Origin: Mesorhizobium sp.
GTDB lineage: Bacteria > Pseudomonadota > Alphaproteobacteria > Rhizobiales > Rhizobiaceae
NCBI RefSeq assembly: GCF_004963255.1
Contig: NZ_SUGA01000025.1
Location: 1-64,000, forward strand
Direction of reading: 5' to 3'
Length of the DNA: 64,000 bases
Shown: in pieces, positions 50,926 through 60,275 of the stretch
Numbering within the stretch: position 1 is the first letter of the stretch
Layout: every line of letters begins with the position of its first letter
Notes under the pieces: model-generated
The model's input: only the letters and a program-made list of their open reading frames with translations
Databases searched by the model: none
What the model was told of the DNA's origin: nothing
Program-made: the position numbers and the translations under genes

Positions 50926-50981
50926 CCGCCGGGCGAAAACCTCCCATGCGCACCACACAGGCTCCCTCGGGGGCCTTTTTT
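50926..50981 (+). terminator. Attenuator terminator of the ilv leader
   Basis: AGGCTC (50959-50964) pairs with GGGCCT (50971-50976), allowing one G-U, directly followed by six T. Upstream, CCCATGCGCACC (about 50943-50954) can pair imperfectly with GGCGCGTGGG inside the leader frame, giving alternative structures. The hairpin ends 65 bases before ilvB. Confidence 0.8.
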
Positions 50982-51046
50982 ATTGCCTCCAATCCAACTA
51001 AACGACCAGCAATCGCCAAACGGCGAAACAGTACGGGACCAGACCG

Positions 51047-52828
51047 ATGAGCAATGGACAGAACGAGCGGCGCGAAATGACAGGTGCCGAAATGGTGGTG
51101 CAGGCGCTGAAGGACAACGGCGTCAAGCACGTCTTCGGCTATCCGGGCGGCGCGGTTCTCCCGATTTACGATGAAATTTTTCAACAGGACGAGGTCGAGC
51201 ACATCCTGGTCCGGCACGAGCAGGGCGCAGGCCACGCGGCCGAAGGCTATGCGCGCTCGACCGGTAAGGCCGGCGTGCTCCTGGTGACGTCCGGCCCCGG
51301 CGCCACCAATGCCGTGACGCCGCTGCAGGACGCGCTGATGGATTCCATTCCGCTGGTCTGCCTCACCGGCCAGGTGCCGACATCGCTGATCGGCTCCGAC
51401 GCCTTTCAGGAATGCGACACGGTCGGCATCACGCGGCCCTGCACCAAGCACAACTGGCTGGTGAAGGACGTCAACGAGCTCGCCGCCACCATCCATGAAG
51501 CGTTCCATGTCGCGACGACGGGCCGCCCCGGCCCGGTGGTGGTCGACATCCCGAAGGACGTGCAGTTCGCCAAGGGCATCTACGTGCCGCCGCAGACGGC
51601 GCCGCGCACCAGCTACCAGCCGAAGGTCCAGGGCGACCTGGAAAAGGTGAAGGCTGCCGTCGAGCTGATGGCCGGCGCGAAGAAGCCGATCATCTATTCG
51701 GGCGGCGGCGTCATCAATTCCGGCGCGGAGGCCAGCCATCTGCTGCGCGAGCTGGTCGACCTCACCGGCTTCCCGATCACCTCGACGCTGATGGGTCTCG
51801 GCGCCTATCCGGCATCGGGCAAGAACTGGGTCGGCATGCTCGGCATGCACGGCACCTACGAAGCCAACATGGCGATGCATGATTGCGACGTGATGATCTG
51901 CATCGGCGCGCGCTTCGATGACCGCATCACTGGCCGCCTCAACGCGTTCTCGCCGAACTCGAAGAAGATCCACATCGACATCGACCCGTCCTCGATCAAC
52001 AAGAACGTGCATGCCGATATCGGGATCTTGGGCGATGTCGGCCGCGTGCTGGAAGACCTGGTGCGGCTGTGGCGGGCGACCGCCAAGACCGACAAGAAGG
52101 CGCTCTATCCGTGGTGGGAGCAGATCGCGAAATGGCGCGCGCGGGATTCGCTGGCCTACAAGATGAACAGCGACGTCATCATGCCGCAATATGCGATCCA
52201 GCGGCTCTATGCGCTGACCAAGGATATGGACACCTACATCACCACCGAGGTCGGCCAGCACCAGATGTGGGCGGCGCAGCATTATCATTTCGACAAGCCG
52301 AACCGCTGGATGACATCGGGCGGCCTGGGCACGATGGGCTATGGCCTGCCGGCCGCGCTCGGCGTGCAGATCGCGCATCCAGATGCGCTGGTCATCGACA
52401 TCGCCGGCGACGCATCGGTGCAGATGACCATGCAGGAGATGAGCTCGGCGGTGCAGTATGAGGCGCCGATCAAGATCTTCATCCTGAACAACCAGTATAT
52501 GGGCATGGTGCGCCAGTGGCAGCAGCTCTTACACGGCAACCGGCTGTCGCATTCCTACACCGAGGCGATGCCGGATTTCGTCAAGCTGGCGGAGGCCTAT
52601 GGCGGCCACGGCATACGCTGCGACAAGCCGGACGAGCTCGACGACGCGATCCGCGAGATGATCTCGGTGAAGAAGCCGGTTCTTTTCGACTGCCGCGTGG
52701 CGACCTTGGCCAACTGCTTCCCGATGATCCCGTCGGGCAAGGCGCATAATGAGATGCTTCTGCCGGACGAGGCGACCGACGAGGCGGTGGCCAACGCCAT
52801 CGACGCCAAGGGCAGGGAACTGGTGTAG
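51047..52828 (+). CDS. ilvB: Acetolactate (acetohydroxyacid) synthase large subunit
   Basis: The catalytic subunit of the first shared step in Ile, Leu and Val synthesis, condensing pyruvate with pyruvate or 2-oxobutyrate. It has 593 residues. The catalytic Glu (E58) is in VRHEQGAGHAAEGYARS; GYPGGAVLPIYDE, the FAD-binding segment and the ThDP motif starting GDASVQMTMQE are all visible. Biosynthetic enzymes of this length bind FAD, ThDP and magnesium. Preceded by an attenuator and followed by ilvN after 81 bp. The gene may equally be labelled ilvI. Confidence 0.96.
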   Translation: MSNGQNERREMTGAEMVVQALKDNGVKHVFGYPGGAVLPIYDEIFQQDEVEHILVRHEQGAGHAAEGYARSTGKAGVLLVTSGPGATNAVTPLQDALMDSIPLVCLTGQVPTSLIGSDAFQECDTVGITRPCTKHNWLVKDVNELAATIHEAFHVATTGRPGPVVVDIPKDVQFAKGIYVPPQTAPRTSYQPKVQGDLEKVKAAVELMAGAKKPIIYSGGGVINSGAEASHLLRELVDLTGFPITSTLMGLGAYPASGKNWVGMLGMHGTYEANMAMHDCDVMICIGARFDDRITGRLNAFSPNSKKIHIDIDPSSINKNVHADIGILGDVGRVLEDLVRLWRATAKTDKKALYPWWEQIAKWRARDSLAYKMNSDVIMPQYAIQRLYALTKDMDTYITTEVGQHQMWAAQHYHFDKPNRWMTSGGLGTMGYGLPAALGVQIAHPDALVIDIAGDASVQMTMQEMSSAVQYEAPIKIFILNNQYMGMVRQWQQLLHGNRLSHSYTEAMPDFVKLAEAYGGHGIRCDKPDELDDAIREMISVKKPVLFDCRVATLANCFPMIPSGKAHNEMLLPDEATDEAVANAIDAKGRELV

Positions 52829-52909
52829 GTACCCACAAGACGGGGCTGCGCGAGAAAGCCGTGCGCAAGCAGAGAATTAGCTCAAAAGTCTGAAATAGAG
52901 ATTCATGTC

Positions 52910-53482
52910 ATGAACGCACAGCTCCAGCCGACCGGTTCGGCTTATTTCATCGCCAAGGAAACCGAGAAGCCGGAAACCCATACGCTTTCCGTCCTGGTCG
53001 ACAACGAACCGGGGGTTCTCGCCCGCGTCATCGGCCTTTTCTCGGGCCGTGGCTACAACATCGAAAGCCTTACCGTTTCCGAGACCGAGCACGAGAAGCA
53101 TCTGTCGCGCATCACCATCGTGACGCGCGGCACGCCGCATGTGATGGAGCAGATCAAGCATCAGCTCGAGCGCATCGTGCCGGTGCATCGTGTGGTGGAC
53201 CTGACCGTGCGCTCGCATGAGCTTGGGCAAGAGCGGCCGCTGGAACGCGAGCTCGCGCTGGTCAAGGTCGCCGGCACGGGCGACGCCCGCGTCGAGGCGC
53301 TTCGGCTCGCGGATGCCTTCCGCGCCTCGGTCATCGATGCCAACACCGAGCATTTCATCTTCGAGATCACCGGCAAGGGCTCCAAGCTCGACCAGTTCAT
53401 CGCCATCATGAAGCCGCTTGGCCTGGTAGAAATCTGCCGCACCGGCGTCGCTGCGATGAACCGCGGCCCGCAGGGGATGTAA
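52910..53482 (+). CDS. ilvN: Acetolactate synthase small (regulatory) subunit
   Basis: A 190-residue regulatory subunit giving valine feedback inhibition. The N-terminal ACT domain starts THTLSVLVDNEPGVLARVIG with RGYNIESLTVSETE; the C-terminal IlvH-type domain contains ERELALVKVAGTGDARVEAL. It can also be called ilvH. In the same transcript as ilvB. A weak hairpin (CCGGC/GCCGG near 53527-53545) follows. Confidence 0.95.
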   Translation: MNAQLQPTGSAYFIAKETEKPETHTLSVLVDNEPGVLARVIGLFSGRGYNIESLTVSETEHEKHLSRITIVTRGTPHVMEQIKHQLERIVPVHRVVDLTVRSHELGQERPLERELALVKVAGTGDARVEALRLADAFRASVIDANTEHFIFEITGKGSKLDQFIAIMKPLGLVEICRTGVAAMNRGPQGM

Positions 53483-53602
53483 GCAAGGCAGGCATCGCTC
53501 AGACACTTTCAGTCTTGTCTCTGGTCCGGCAGTCCCCCCGCCGGTGGCTTTTGCGCGTCCGCCAAAAAAGGACAATAAGGCTGACATATCCGGGAGGATA
53601 AC

Positions 53603-54199
53603 ATGTCGCTCGACGCATTCCTTGCTCTGTTGGTCTATGCTTTCGTGACGTCGATCACGCCGGGGCCGAACAACCTCATGCTGCTCGCTTCCGGCGTCAA
53701 TTTCGGCATCGTCAGGACGGTTCCGCACATGCTGGGCATCAGCATCGGCTTTCTGATCCTGCTTTTGGCCGTCGGCTTCGGGCTCGGCGCGGTGCTGACG
53801 GCGTTTCCTGTGCTGCATACGGCGCTGAAGATCGCGGGCGCAGCCTATCTGCTCTACCTCGCCTGGAAGATCGCCATGTCGCGCTCGATCAGTGATGGAA
53901 AAGGGGCGGGGGGGCGACCAATGCGCTTCATCGACGCCGCTGCATTCCAGTGGGTCAATCCCAAGGCCTGGGTGATGGCGATCACCGCCATGGCCGTCTA
54001 CAGCAATGCCGATCACCCGTTCGTCTCGGTGGCGCTGATCTCGATCGCTTTCACCATCGTCAACCTGCCCAGCGTGTCCGTCTGGGCGGGTTTCGGTACG
54101 GCGCTGCGCGGCTTCCTGTCGGACCCGGTGCGGCTAAAATGGTTCAATATCGCCACGGGCGTGTTGCTTGCGGCAACGCTGTGGCCGATGCTCCGCTGA
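53603..54199 (+). CDS. LysE/RhtB-family amino acid exporter
   Basis: A 198-residue membrane protein with about six hydrophobic helices. The N-terminal SITPGPNNLMLLASG motif identifies the LysE/RhtB family, and FQWVNPKAWVMAITAMAVY is a typical middle segment. It probably exports an amino acid or derivative. GGGAGGATAAC gives a strong ribosome site before the ATG. Its position after ilvBN might suggest branched-chain amino acid export, but it has its own 120-bp upstream region. Confidence 0.88.
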   Translation: MSLDAFLALLVYAFVTSITPGPNNLMLLASGVNFGIVRTVPHMLGISIGFLILLLAVGFGLGAVLTAFPVLHTALKIAGAAYLLYLAWKIAMSRSISDGKGAGGRPMRFIDAAAFQWVNPKAWVMAITAMAVYSNADHPFVSVALISIAFTIVNLPSVSVWAGFGTALRGFLSDPVRLKWFNIATGVLLAATLWPMLR

Positions 54200-54413
54200 G
54201 CTGATTTTCGGACCGGGGAGCGGTCCGGCTGCGGCATGTTAGCCGGCTGCCCAGCTTTTGTGCACTGCACATTAAATCTTCGTAATGCCGCGTTTTGGCC
54301 CTTTTCCGCCAAAGCCTTGTCCTATCTATTCGGCGAAAATCGCGGCAAGGCGCCGTGGATCGAGCTAGGATAGACCACCGGGTCCGGCGTGTCGGGTGAG
54401 AGGCATATTGTCG

Positions 54414-55718
54414 ATGCGCGGAAAAATCGCCTTTGCAGTTGTTGCGGTCGCCTGCCTGGCGGCCGCGGGGCTCTATTATTCGCCCACAACGCTGACCAGG
54501 GTCCAGCAGCTGATTTCGGGCAAGCAGGCTGACGCGACCGCCACCGACAAGACGGCGAGCGGCGACAAGACGGCCAGCGCCCCGGACAATGCGAAAGGCG
54601 ACAACGCGAAAGGCGGCGGTCCGCGTTCCGCCTCGATCGTCTCCGCCGTCGCGACCACCGCCGACTTTCCGATCCGGCGCTATGCCATCGGCTTCGTGTC
54701 CTCGCCGGAGGTGGTCAACATCAATGCCCGTGTTTCCAGCCAGATCGTGTCGATCGCGGTCAAGGACGGGCAGATGGTCAAGGCCGGCGATCTGCTCATT
54801 TCGCTCGATGATCGCGCGCTGAAGGCGCAGCTAGCCAAGGATCAGGCGACGCTCGCCAAGGACCAGGCGATGCTGGTGAGCGCCCAGGCCGACCTGCAGC
54901 GCGCCAAGGATCTTGTCGCCAAGCAGGCAGGCACGCAGCAGACCTACGATCAGGCGCTGGCGGCGCAGAAAGCCGCGGCCGCGACCATCGATGCCGACAA
55001 GGCGACGATCGACGCCGACACCGTACAATTGAGCTACGCGACCATCACCGCGCCGATCTCAGGCCGGCTCGGCGCCGTCAACGTCTCGGTCGGCGATCTC
55101 GTTACCACCAGCAATGGCAACTCGAGCAGTTCGACGCCGCTGGTCACCATCACGCAGATGGACCCGCTGCAGGTGAATTTCACGCTGCCGGAAAGCAATC
55201 TCGCCCTTTTGCACAAGGCGCTCGCCGACCCGCAGCAAGGCAACGTGGTGCTGACCAAGGACGGTGACCCCACGCCCATCGGCAAGGGCACGCTCGACTT
55301 CGTCGATTCCAGCGTCGACACCGCTTCCGGCACCATCGCCACGCGGGCGAGCATACCGAATCCGGATCTTTCGCTGTGGCCGGGGCAATATGTGAATGTG
55401 GTGCTCGATGCCGGCACGATGCCGCACATGACCTCGGTGCCGACGGTCGCGGTGCAGCCCAGTCAGAAGGGCCCCTTCGTCTATGTCGTCAAGCCTGACA
55501 ACACCGTGGAGATGCGTCCGGTGCAGGTGGCGCTGACGGAGGGGCAGAACAGCGCCATCAGCGATGGTCTCAAGAGCGGCGAGAAGGTCGTCGTGGAGGG
55601 CCAGACGCGGTTGAAGAATGGGGCGACGGTGCATGAAGGCAAGGCCGCGGTCGGATCCGGTGACCAGGCGTCACCGAAGGTCGCGGAGGCAGACAAGGCC
55701 GGCGGGGCTGCCCAATGA
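54414..55718 (+). CDS. RND efflux periplasmic adaptor (membrane fusion) protein
   Basis: A 434-residue adaptor. An N-terminal membrane anchor or signal (residues 5-25) is followed by a low-complexity Asp/Lys/Ala linker, then lipoyl and hairpin domains with SQIVSIAVKDGQMVKAGDLL and a coiled-coil rich in Ala/Asp/Gln, and the beta-barrel/MP domains ending in EGQTRLKNGATVHEG. I prefer the ATG at 54414, although TTG (54408) or GTG (54396) upstream are possible. Its stop overlaps the pump gene by ATGA. No local regulator gene is seen. Confidence 0.9.
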   Translation: MRGKIAFAVVAVACLAAAGLYYSPTTLTRVQQLISGKQADATATDKTASGDKTASAPDNAKGDNAKGGGPRSASIVSAVATTADFPIRRYAIGFVSSPEVVNINARVSSQIVSIAVKDGQMVKAGDLLISLDDRALKAQLAKDQATLAKDQAMLVSAQADLQRAKDLVAKQAGTQQTYDQALAAQKAAAATIDADKATIDADTVQLSYATITAPISGRLGAVNVSVGDLVTTSNGNSSSSTPLVTITQMDPLQVNFTLPESNLALLHKALADPQQGNVVLTKDGDPTPIGKGTLDFVDSSVDTASGTIATRASIPNPDLSLWPGQYVNVVLDAGTMPHMTSVPTVAVQPSQKGPFVYVVKPDNTVEMRPVQVALTEGQNSAISDGLKSGEKVVVEGQTRLKNGATVHEGKAAVGSGDQASPKVAEADKAGGAAQ

Positions 55719-58700
55719 TCTCCGAATTCTGCATTCGCAGGCCCGTCGCCACGCTGCTGATGTCGTTCGCCCTCATTCTGGGCGGTATCTTTGCCTATAA
55801 GTTCCTGCCGGTGGCGGCGTTGCCCAGCGCCGAATTTCCGGTGGTCAATGTGTCGGCCAGCCTGCCCGGCGCGTCGCCGGAGACGATGGCGACATCGGTG
55901 GCGACGCCGCTGATCAAGCAATTCGCGACGATCGCCGGCATCGATTCGATCTCGACCACCAATTCGCTCGGCCAGACATCGATCGCCATCCAGTTCGTGC
56001 TGAACCGCGACATCGATGCCGCCGCCGCCGACGTGCAGGCGGCGATCGCGCGCACGCAAAGATCCCTGCCACCGGAAATGACCTCGCCACCGAGCTATCG
56101 CAAGGTCAATCCGGCCGACGCGCCGATCCTTCTGATGTCGCTGGTCAGCGACACGGTCCCGCTGACCGATCTCGACGCCTTCGCGGAAAATGTCATCTCG
56201 CCTTCGCTGTCGACCATCGACGGCGTGGCCCAGGTGTCGATCTTCGGCCAGCAGAAATACGCGGTGCGCATCCAGATCGATCCGTCCGCGCTTGCCGCGC
56301 GCGGCATCTCCATCGATCAGCTGCAGGCGGCGATCGCCTCGGCCAACAGCAACACGCCGCTCGGCGTGCTGCAGAACAACAAGCAGCAGTTGACGATCAC
56401 CGCCAACACGCAGCTGACCAACGCCGCCGGCTTCTCCAACCTCATCATCGCCACGAAGAACGGCCATCCGGTGCGGCTGGGCGAGGTGACCCGCGTCGTG
56501 GATTCCGTGCAGACCACGACGACGGCGAGCTGGTATGACGGCACCCGCGCGATCATCATGGCGGTGCAGCGCCAGCCCGATGCCAACACCGTCGACGTCG
56601 TCGACAAGGTCAAGGCGATGCTGCCATCCTTCCAGGACCAGATGCCGGCCGCCGCCCAGATCAAGCTGCTCAACGACCGCTCGACCTCGATCCGCCAGGC
56701 CGTCGACGACGTTCAGTTCACGCTGCTGTTGACCATCGCGCTCGTGGTGATGGTGATCTTCGTGTTCCTGCGCAGGGTGACGGCGACGATCATCCCGGCA
56801 GTGGCGGTGCCGATCTCGCTGATCGCCACGCTTGGCGCGATGTTCCTGTTCGGCTTTTCCATCGACAACATCTCGCTGATGGGACTGACTTTGGCCGTCG
56901 GCCTCGTCGTCGACGACGCCATCGTCATGCTGGAGAACATCTTCCGCCACATGGAAGAGGATGGGCTCTCGGCCTTCGACGCCTCGCTGAAGGGCGCGCG
57001 CGAGATCGGCTTCACCATCATCTCGATCTCGATCTCGCTGGTGGCGGTGTTCATTCCAGTGCTTTTGATGGGCGGCGTCATCGGCCGCATCTTCAACGAA
57101 TTCGCCGTCGTGGTGACCGTCGCCATCCTGGCCTCGATGTTCGTCTCGCTGACGCTGACGCCGATGCTTTGCTCCCGGCTGTTGTCGGTGACCAAGGCTG
57201 ATCGCGACGCGCATAGCGCCGGCAGGCATGACATCGTCACCCGTGCCTATGACTGGCTCTTGAGCTTCTGTCTGCGCCATACCTTCCTGATCTTTCTGGT
57301 CTTCATCACCACTGCCGCGGCGTCGGTGTGGGTGATCCAGGTTTCGCCGAAGGGCTTCTTCCCGCAGGAGGATATCGGCCAGATATCGGTGACCACCATG
57401 GCGCGCCAGGACATCTCGTTCGACGCCATGGCGAAGCTGCAAGGGCAGGTGGCCAGCGTGTTCTCGAAGTCGCCCTATGTCGACCATGTGGCCTGGTCGG
57501 CCGGCAGCGGCAACAACGCGCTCAACCAGGGGCAACTCTTCGTCCAGCTCAAAGGCAAGGACCAGCGCCCCAACATCGAGAAGGTGCTTGCGGATCTGAG
57601 ACGCCAGCTGGCCGGCGTGGCGGGCATCGAGACCTATATGCAGCCAGTGCAGAACCTCAGGCTCGGCTCGCGGTCGTCAGCCAGCGCCTACCAACTCGTG
57701 GTTCAGGGGCTCGATACCAAGCAGACAGACGTCTGGGCACAAAAGCTTAATGATGCCATGGCCGCGGACCACACGATGTTCACCGACGTCACCAGCGACC
57801 TGCAGAACAACGCTCTGCAGGCATCGCTGGTGATCGACCGCGACAAGGCCGCGCAGCTCGGCATCGACACCGACACGCTGCGCTCCGCGCTTTACGGAGG
57901 CTTCGGCACCGACCAGGTCTCGACGATCTTCGGTTCGGCCGACAGCTACGAGGTCATCACCGAGCTCGACCCCAAGATCGAATGGTCGCCGGAACACATG
58001 CTGGCCATCCAGATGCGGACGTCGAGCGGCACCCTGGTGCCGCTGGGCGCCTTCGCCCGCGTCGACCGCACGGCCGGCGCCCTGACGATCAACCAGCTCG
58101 GACAGCTGCCGGCGGTGACGATCTCCTACAACCTGCCACAGGGAGTGTCGCTCGGCGACACGGTGACTCGCATCGAGCAACTCAAGGAGCAGATCGGCAT
58201 GCCGACGGCGATCTCGACGAGCTTTGCCGGCACCGCCAAGACCTTCCAGGATTCGCTGGCCAACCAGGGCCTGCTGATCGGCGGCGCGATTCTCACGATC
58301 TACATCGTGCTCGGCATGCTCTATGAGAGCTTCATCCATCCGCTCACCATCCTCACCGGCCTGCCGTCAGCGGTGCTTGGCGCGGTGGTGGCGCTGCGCT
58401 TCGCCGGCATGGATCTTTCGGTGATCGCGGTGATCGGCATTCTGATGCTGATCGGCATCGTCAAGAAGAACGGCATCATGATGGTCGACGTCGCGCTGGA
58501 GCTGAGGCGACAGGGCATGTCGGCGAAGGAGTCCATCCACAGGGCCTGCCTGATGCGTTTCCGGCCGATCATGATGACGACGCTTGCCGCGCTCATGGGC
58601 ACGTTCCCGATCGCGCTCGGCACCGGCGCCAGCGCCGAATTGCGCCAGCCACTCGGCATCGCGGTGGTCGGCGGCCTGCTCGCCTCGCAGGCGCTGACGC

Positions 58701-58864
58701 TGTTCGTCACACCGGTGATCTACGTCTATTTCGAGAATTTCTCGGGCTGGCTGCTCAGCTTCTCGTCGAGAAGGAATCAGCCGGCGCTGCATTTGGTGGA
58801 AGGCGGCGAGCAGGGCTCGCTGTTCGACGGCGAGTCGGAGCCGAAGAAGGTGGCGGCCGAGTAG
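55715..58864 (+). CDS. RND multidrug efflux transporter, inner-membrane pump
   Basis: A 1049-residue proton-driven RND pump of the AcrB/MdtC type (HAE1). Twelve membrane helices flank two large periplasmic loops. Visible family segments are CIRRPVATLLMSFALILGG at the N-terminus, GLTLAVGLVVDDAIVMLENI in helix 4 with the proton-relay Asp pair, and PIMMTTLAALMGTFPIALG in the second half. It forms an operon with the adaptor gene; no outer-membrane TolC-type gene follows, so it likely uses a shared one. Confidence 0.93.
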   Translation: MISEFCIRRPVATLLMSFALILGGIFAYKFLPVAALPSAEFPVVNVSASLPGASPETMATSVATPLIKQFATIAGIDSISTTNSLGQTSIAIQFVLNRDIDAAAADVQAAIARTQRSLPPEMTSPPSYRKVNPADAPILLMSLVSDTVPLTDLDAFAENVISPSLSTIDGVAQVSIFGQQKYAVRIQIDPSALAARGISIDQLQAAIASANSNTPLGVLQNNKQQLTITANTQLTNAAGFSNLIIATKNGHPVRLGEVTRVVDSVQTTTTASWYDGTRAIIMAVQRQPDANTVDVVDKVKAMLPSFQDQMPAAAQIKLLNDRSTSIRQAVDDVQFTLLLTIALVVMVIFVFLRRVTATIIPAVAVPISLIATLGAMFLFGFSIDNISLMGLTLAVGLVVDDAIVMLENIFRHMEEDGLSAFDASLKGAREIGFTIISISISLVAVFIPVLLMGGVIGRIFNEFAVVVTVAILASMFVSLTLTPMLCSRLLSVTKADRDAHSAGRHDIVTRAYDWLLSFCLRHTFLIFLVFITTAAASVWVIQVSPKGFFPQEDIGQISVTTMARQDISFDAMAKLQGQVASVFSKSPYVDHVAWSAGSGNNALNQGQLFVQLKGKDQRPNIEKVLADLRRQLAGVAGIETYMQPVQNLRLGSRSSASAYQLVVQGLDTKQTDVWAQKLNDAMAADHTMFTDVTSDLQNNALQASLVIDRDKAAQLGIDTDTLRSALYGGFGTDQVSTIFGSADSYEVITELDPKIEWSPEHMLAIQMRTSSGTLVPLGAFARVDRTAGALTINQLGQLPAVTISYNLPQGVSLGDTVTRIEQLKEQIGMPTAISTSFAGTAKTFQDSLANQGLLIGGAILTIYIVLGMLYESFIHPLTILTGLPSAVLGAVVALRFAGMDLSVIAVIGILMLIGIVKKNGIMMVDVALELRRQGMSAKESIHRACLMRFRPIMMTTLAALMGTFPIALGTGASAELRQPLGIAVVGGLLASQALTLFVTPVIYVYFENFSGWLLSFSSRRNQPALHLVEGGEQGSLFDGESEPKKVAAE

Positions 58865-58866
58865 GA

Positions 58867-58900
58867 GCATGATCCCGAAAAGTTGCATCAAGATCATGCC
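58867..58900. repeat. Short dispersed-type dyad (GCATGATC ... GATCATGC)
   Basis: GCATGATC at about 58867-58874 and GATCATGC at about 58891-58898 are inverted around CCGAAAAGTTG. A related GCATGAT-TTTTCGAAAACCG stretch occurs near 35699. This form resembles small palindromic repeats common in rhizobial intergenic DNA. Weak promoter content only. Confidence 0.45.
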
Positions 58901-59001
58901 TCGGAAAACAAACCTGGAGGGAAGCCTCAGTTTCGCTCCAGTTCCACTGGCCCAAGGCCTCGCGCTTGCGGCCAACGGCAGCCGATCCTAGTCTTCAGGG
59001 C

Positions 59002-59619
59002 ATGACCCACGATCATCACCACGACAACGAGCTCGACCCGTTCGCGGCGCGCGTGCGCGCGCTGGAGACGATCCTGACCCAGAAAGGGCTGATCGATCCG
59101 GCAGCGATCGACGTCATCGTCGATACCTATGAGACCAAGATCGGCCCGCGCAATGGCGCACGGGTGGTGGCGAAAGCCTGGAACGATTCGGCCTACGCCG
59201 ACTGGCTCAAGCGCGACGCCACCGCCGCGATCCAGTCGCTCTCCTATACCGGCCGCCAGGGCGAGCATATGCAGGCTGTGTTCAACACCGAGGAGACGCA
59301 CAATCTCGTCGTCTGCACGCTCTGCTCCTGCTATCCGTGGTCGGTGCTCGGCCTGCCGCCGGTCTGGTACAAGGCGCCGCCTTACCGCTCGCGGGCGGTG
59401 ATCGATCCGCGCGGCGTGCTCGAGGAATTCGGGCTGACGCTGCCCAAGGACAAGAAGATCCGCGTGTGGGATTCGACCGCCGAGCTTCGCTACCTGGTGG
59501 TGCCGATGCGACCCCGAGGAACGGAAGGCTGGAGCGAGGAGCAGCTCGCCGAGCTGGTCAGCCGCGACGCGATGATCGGCACGGCGCTGGCCAAAGAGCC
59601 GGAAAGGGAGCCGGCATGA
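59002..59619 (+). CDS. nthA: Nitrile hydratase subunit alpha, cobalt type
   Basis: The metal-binding subunit of nitrile hydratase, which hydrates nitriles to amides; 205 residues. The metal-site claw is CTLCSC at residues 105-110, with C105, C108 and C110 as ligands. Thr at the second position marks the cobalt type; iron enzymes have Ser. TEETHNLVVC and YPWSVLGLPPVWYK flank it. The N-terminus HDHHHDNE is His-rich. The stop overlaps nthB by ATGA. Confidence 0.94.
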   Translation: MTHDHHHDNELDPFAARVRALETILTQKGLIDPAAIDVIVDTYETKIGPRNGARVVAKAWNDSAYADWLKRDATAAIQSLSYTGRQGEHMQAVFNTEETHNLVVCTLCSCYPWSVLGLPPVWYKAPPYRSRAVIDPRGVLEEFGLTLPKDKKIRVWDSTAELRYLVVPMRPRGTEGWSEEQLAELVSRDAMIGTALAKEPEREPA

Positions 59620-60275
59620 ACGGGCCGCAGGATCTCGGCGGACAGATGGGCTTCGGGCCGGTCGCGCCCGAGAAGGACGAGCCCTTTTTCCACGCGGCAT
59701 GGGAAAGGCGGGCGTTGGGCGTGACGCTCACCGCCGGCTCCATGGGTGCCTGGAACATCGATGAAAGCCGGCATGCGCGGGAATCGCTGCATCCCGCCGA
59801 CTACTATTCGTCGAGCTACTACCAGATCTGGATCAAGGCGCTGGAAACGCTGCTGAAGCGCCATGGCTTCGTCACCGAGCGCGACCTTGCCGCCGGCAGA
59901 GCGGTCGATGCGGCCTCGACGCCAAAAAGGGTGCTCAAGGCAGCGGATGTGCCGGCGGTGCTCGCCAAGGGCGGGCCGTGCGACCGGCCTGTCGCTACGC
60001 CGGCACGGTTCCAAGCGGGCGATCGCGTGCGGACGAAGAATTTCAATCCGACCGGCCATACGCGCCTGCCGCGCTACGCGCGCGACAAGACCGGGAGGAT
60101 CGAGGCCGTTCGCGGCGGCTTCGTCTTTCCGGACAGCAATGCGCATGGCAAGGGCGAGAACCCGCAATGGGTCTATACCGTGGTGTTCGACGGAGCCGAA
60201 ATCTGGGGCGAGGGCGCCGATCCGACGCTCAGCGTCTCGATCGATGCCTGGGAGAGCTATCTTGAGCCGGCATGA
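59616..60275 (+). CDS. nthB: Nitrile hydratase subunit beta
   Basis: The 219-residue partner of the alpha subunit. It begins MNGPQDLGGQMGFGPV, the conserved start of beta subunits, and ends with the SH3-like fold: RVRTKNFNPTGHTRLPRYAR, AHGKGENPQWVYTVVF and EIWG. The arginines in the conserved GHTRLPRYAR segment contact the oxidised cysteine claw in known structures. Coupled to nthA by ATGA; the next gene starts inside its last codons. Confidence 0.94.
   Translation: MNGPQDLGGQMGFGPVAPEKDEPFFHAAWERRALGVTLTAGSMGAWNIDESRHARESLHPADYYSSSYYQIWIKALETLLKRHGFVTERDLAAGRAVDAASTPKRVLKAADVPAVLAKGGPCDRPVATPARFQAGDRVRTKNFNPTGHTRLPRYARDKTGRIEAVRGGFVFPDSNAHGKGENPQWVYTVVFDGAEIWGEGADPTLSVSIDAWESYLEPA

Noticed and set aside
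55481..57535. 684-residue minus-strand open frame opposite the RND efflux genes
   Set aside because: The low-complexity Asp/Arg/His composition is typical of a codon-bias shadow; the plus strand encodes a full RND pump.
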